Below, in pieces: positions 5,085 to 5,173 of a DNA stretch of 5,173 nt. The position numbers and the translations under genes were made by a program. The DNA comes from Litoreibacter sp. (GTDB lineage: Bacteria; Pseudomonadota; Alphaproteobacteria; Rhodobacterales; Rhodobacteraceae), in NCBI GenBank assembly GCA_013042765.1, contig JABDPP010000118.1, positions 1-5,173 of the forward strand, given 5' to 3'. Within the stretch, counting starts at the first letter, position 1. Each line of letters opens with the position of its first letter. Under the pieces are notes generated by a model that saw nothing but the letters and a program-made list of their open reading frames with translations, had not been told where the DNA came from and made no database searches.

Positions 5085-5173
5085 CCGATTGCCGTGGAAT
5101 TGGCACCGGAAATCTAGTCTCGATGGAAAAAACTAACGTTCTGCGTCAGCACATCCTCTGTGCGTTTTTGCAT
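5085..5173. other. Window edge, possible start or end of a further gene
   Basis: Two short frames run off the right edge. On the plus strand, ATG 5123 opens 17 codons (MEKTNVLRQHILCAFLH) without a clear ribosome binding site. On the minus strand, an open frame enters from the edge and stops at 5114-5116 (residues before the stop: VLTQNVSFFHRD). Either could be a real gene fragment and neither is recognisable, so no CDS is called. Confidence 0.3.

Noticed and set aside
5101..5117. A TGGCAC sequence that resembles the -24 part of a sigma-54 promoter
   Set aside because: The required -12 TTGC is missing at the correct spacing (TCTAG occurs there).

Overview
The window reads as chromosomal DNA of an alphaproteobacterium, most likely Rhodobacterales (roseobacter-like). 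The evidence is the GC-rich coding style, an EnvZ-type sensor kinase divergent from a metallo-beta-lactamase-fold hydrolase, a tRNA-Asn with an encoded CCA, and a Crp/Fnr-type box in front of a small c-type cytochrome. The taxonomic call is inference; there is no rRNA or other marker in the window.

Left part (1-2430). A membrane sensor histidine kinase is on the minus strand. Diverging from it across only 40 bases is a LACTB2-like metallo-beta-lactamase-fold hydrolase. tRNA-Asn(GTT) follows on the plus strand with its own recognisable promoter. No response regulator is visible; the kinase is the first gene of its transcription unit, so a partner could lie beyond the left edge.

Middle part (2431-4453). 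Downstream of the tRNA the DNA becomes visibly AT-richer. A 257-base gene-free stretch carries several inverted repeats. A two-gene unit follows, 8 bases apart: a 137-residue TadE-like pseudopilin and a 447-residue TadG-like protein. The latter has a TadG-type N-terminus but a C-terminal half that looks like a cysteine-containing, beta-helix-like exported domain. No Flp pilin, prepilin peptidase, secretin or Tad ATPase is in the window, so the pair is an orphan here, either dependent on a tad locus elsewhere or doing something else at the cell surface. A strong intrinsic terminator closes the unit.

Right part (4454-5173). A near-consensus Fnr/Crp-family palindrome lies at the spacing expected of a class II activated promoter, ahead of a periplasmic monoheme cytochrome c (signal peptide, CAVCH, distal Met). 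This suggests induction under low oxygen or by nitrogen oxides. The cytochrome gene ends in a second strong hairpin terminator. The last 90 bases may hold the edge of another gene, but its strand cannot be decided.

Most noteworthy are the FNR-type cytochrome promoter, the TadG-like protein with its unusual C-terminal domain, and the structured, compositionally distinct segment next to the tRNA.
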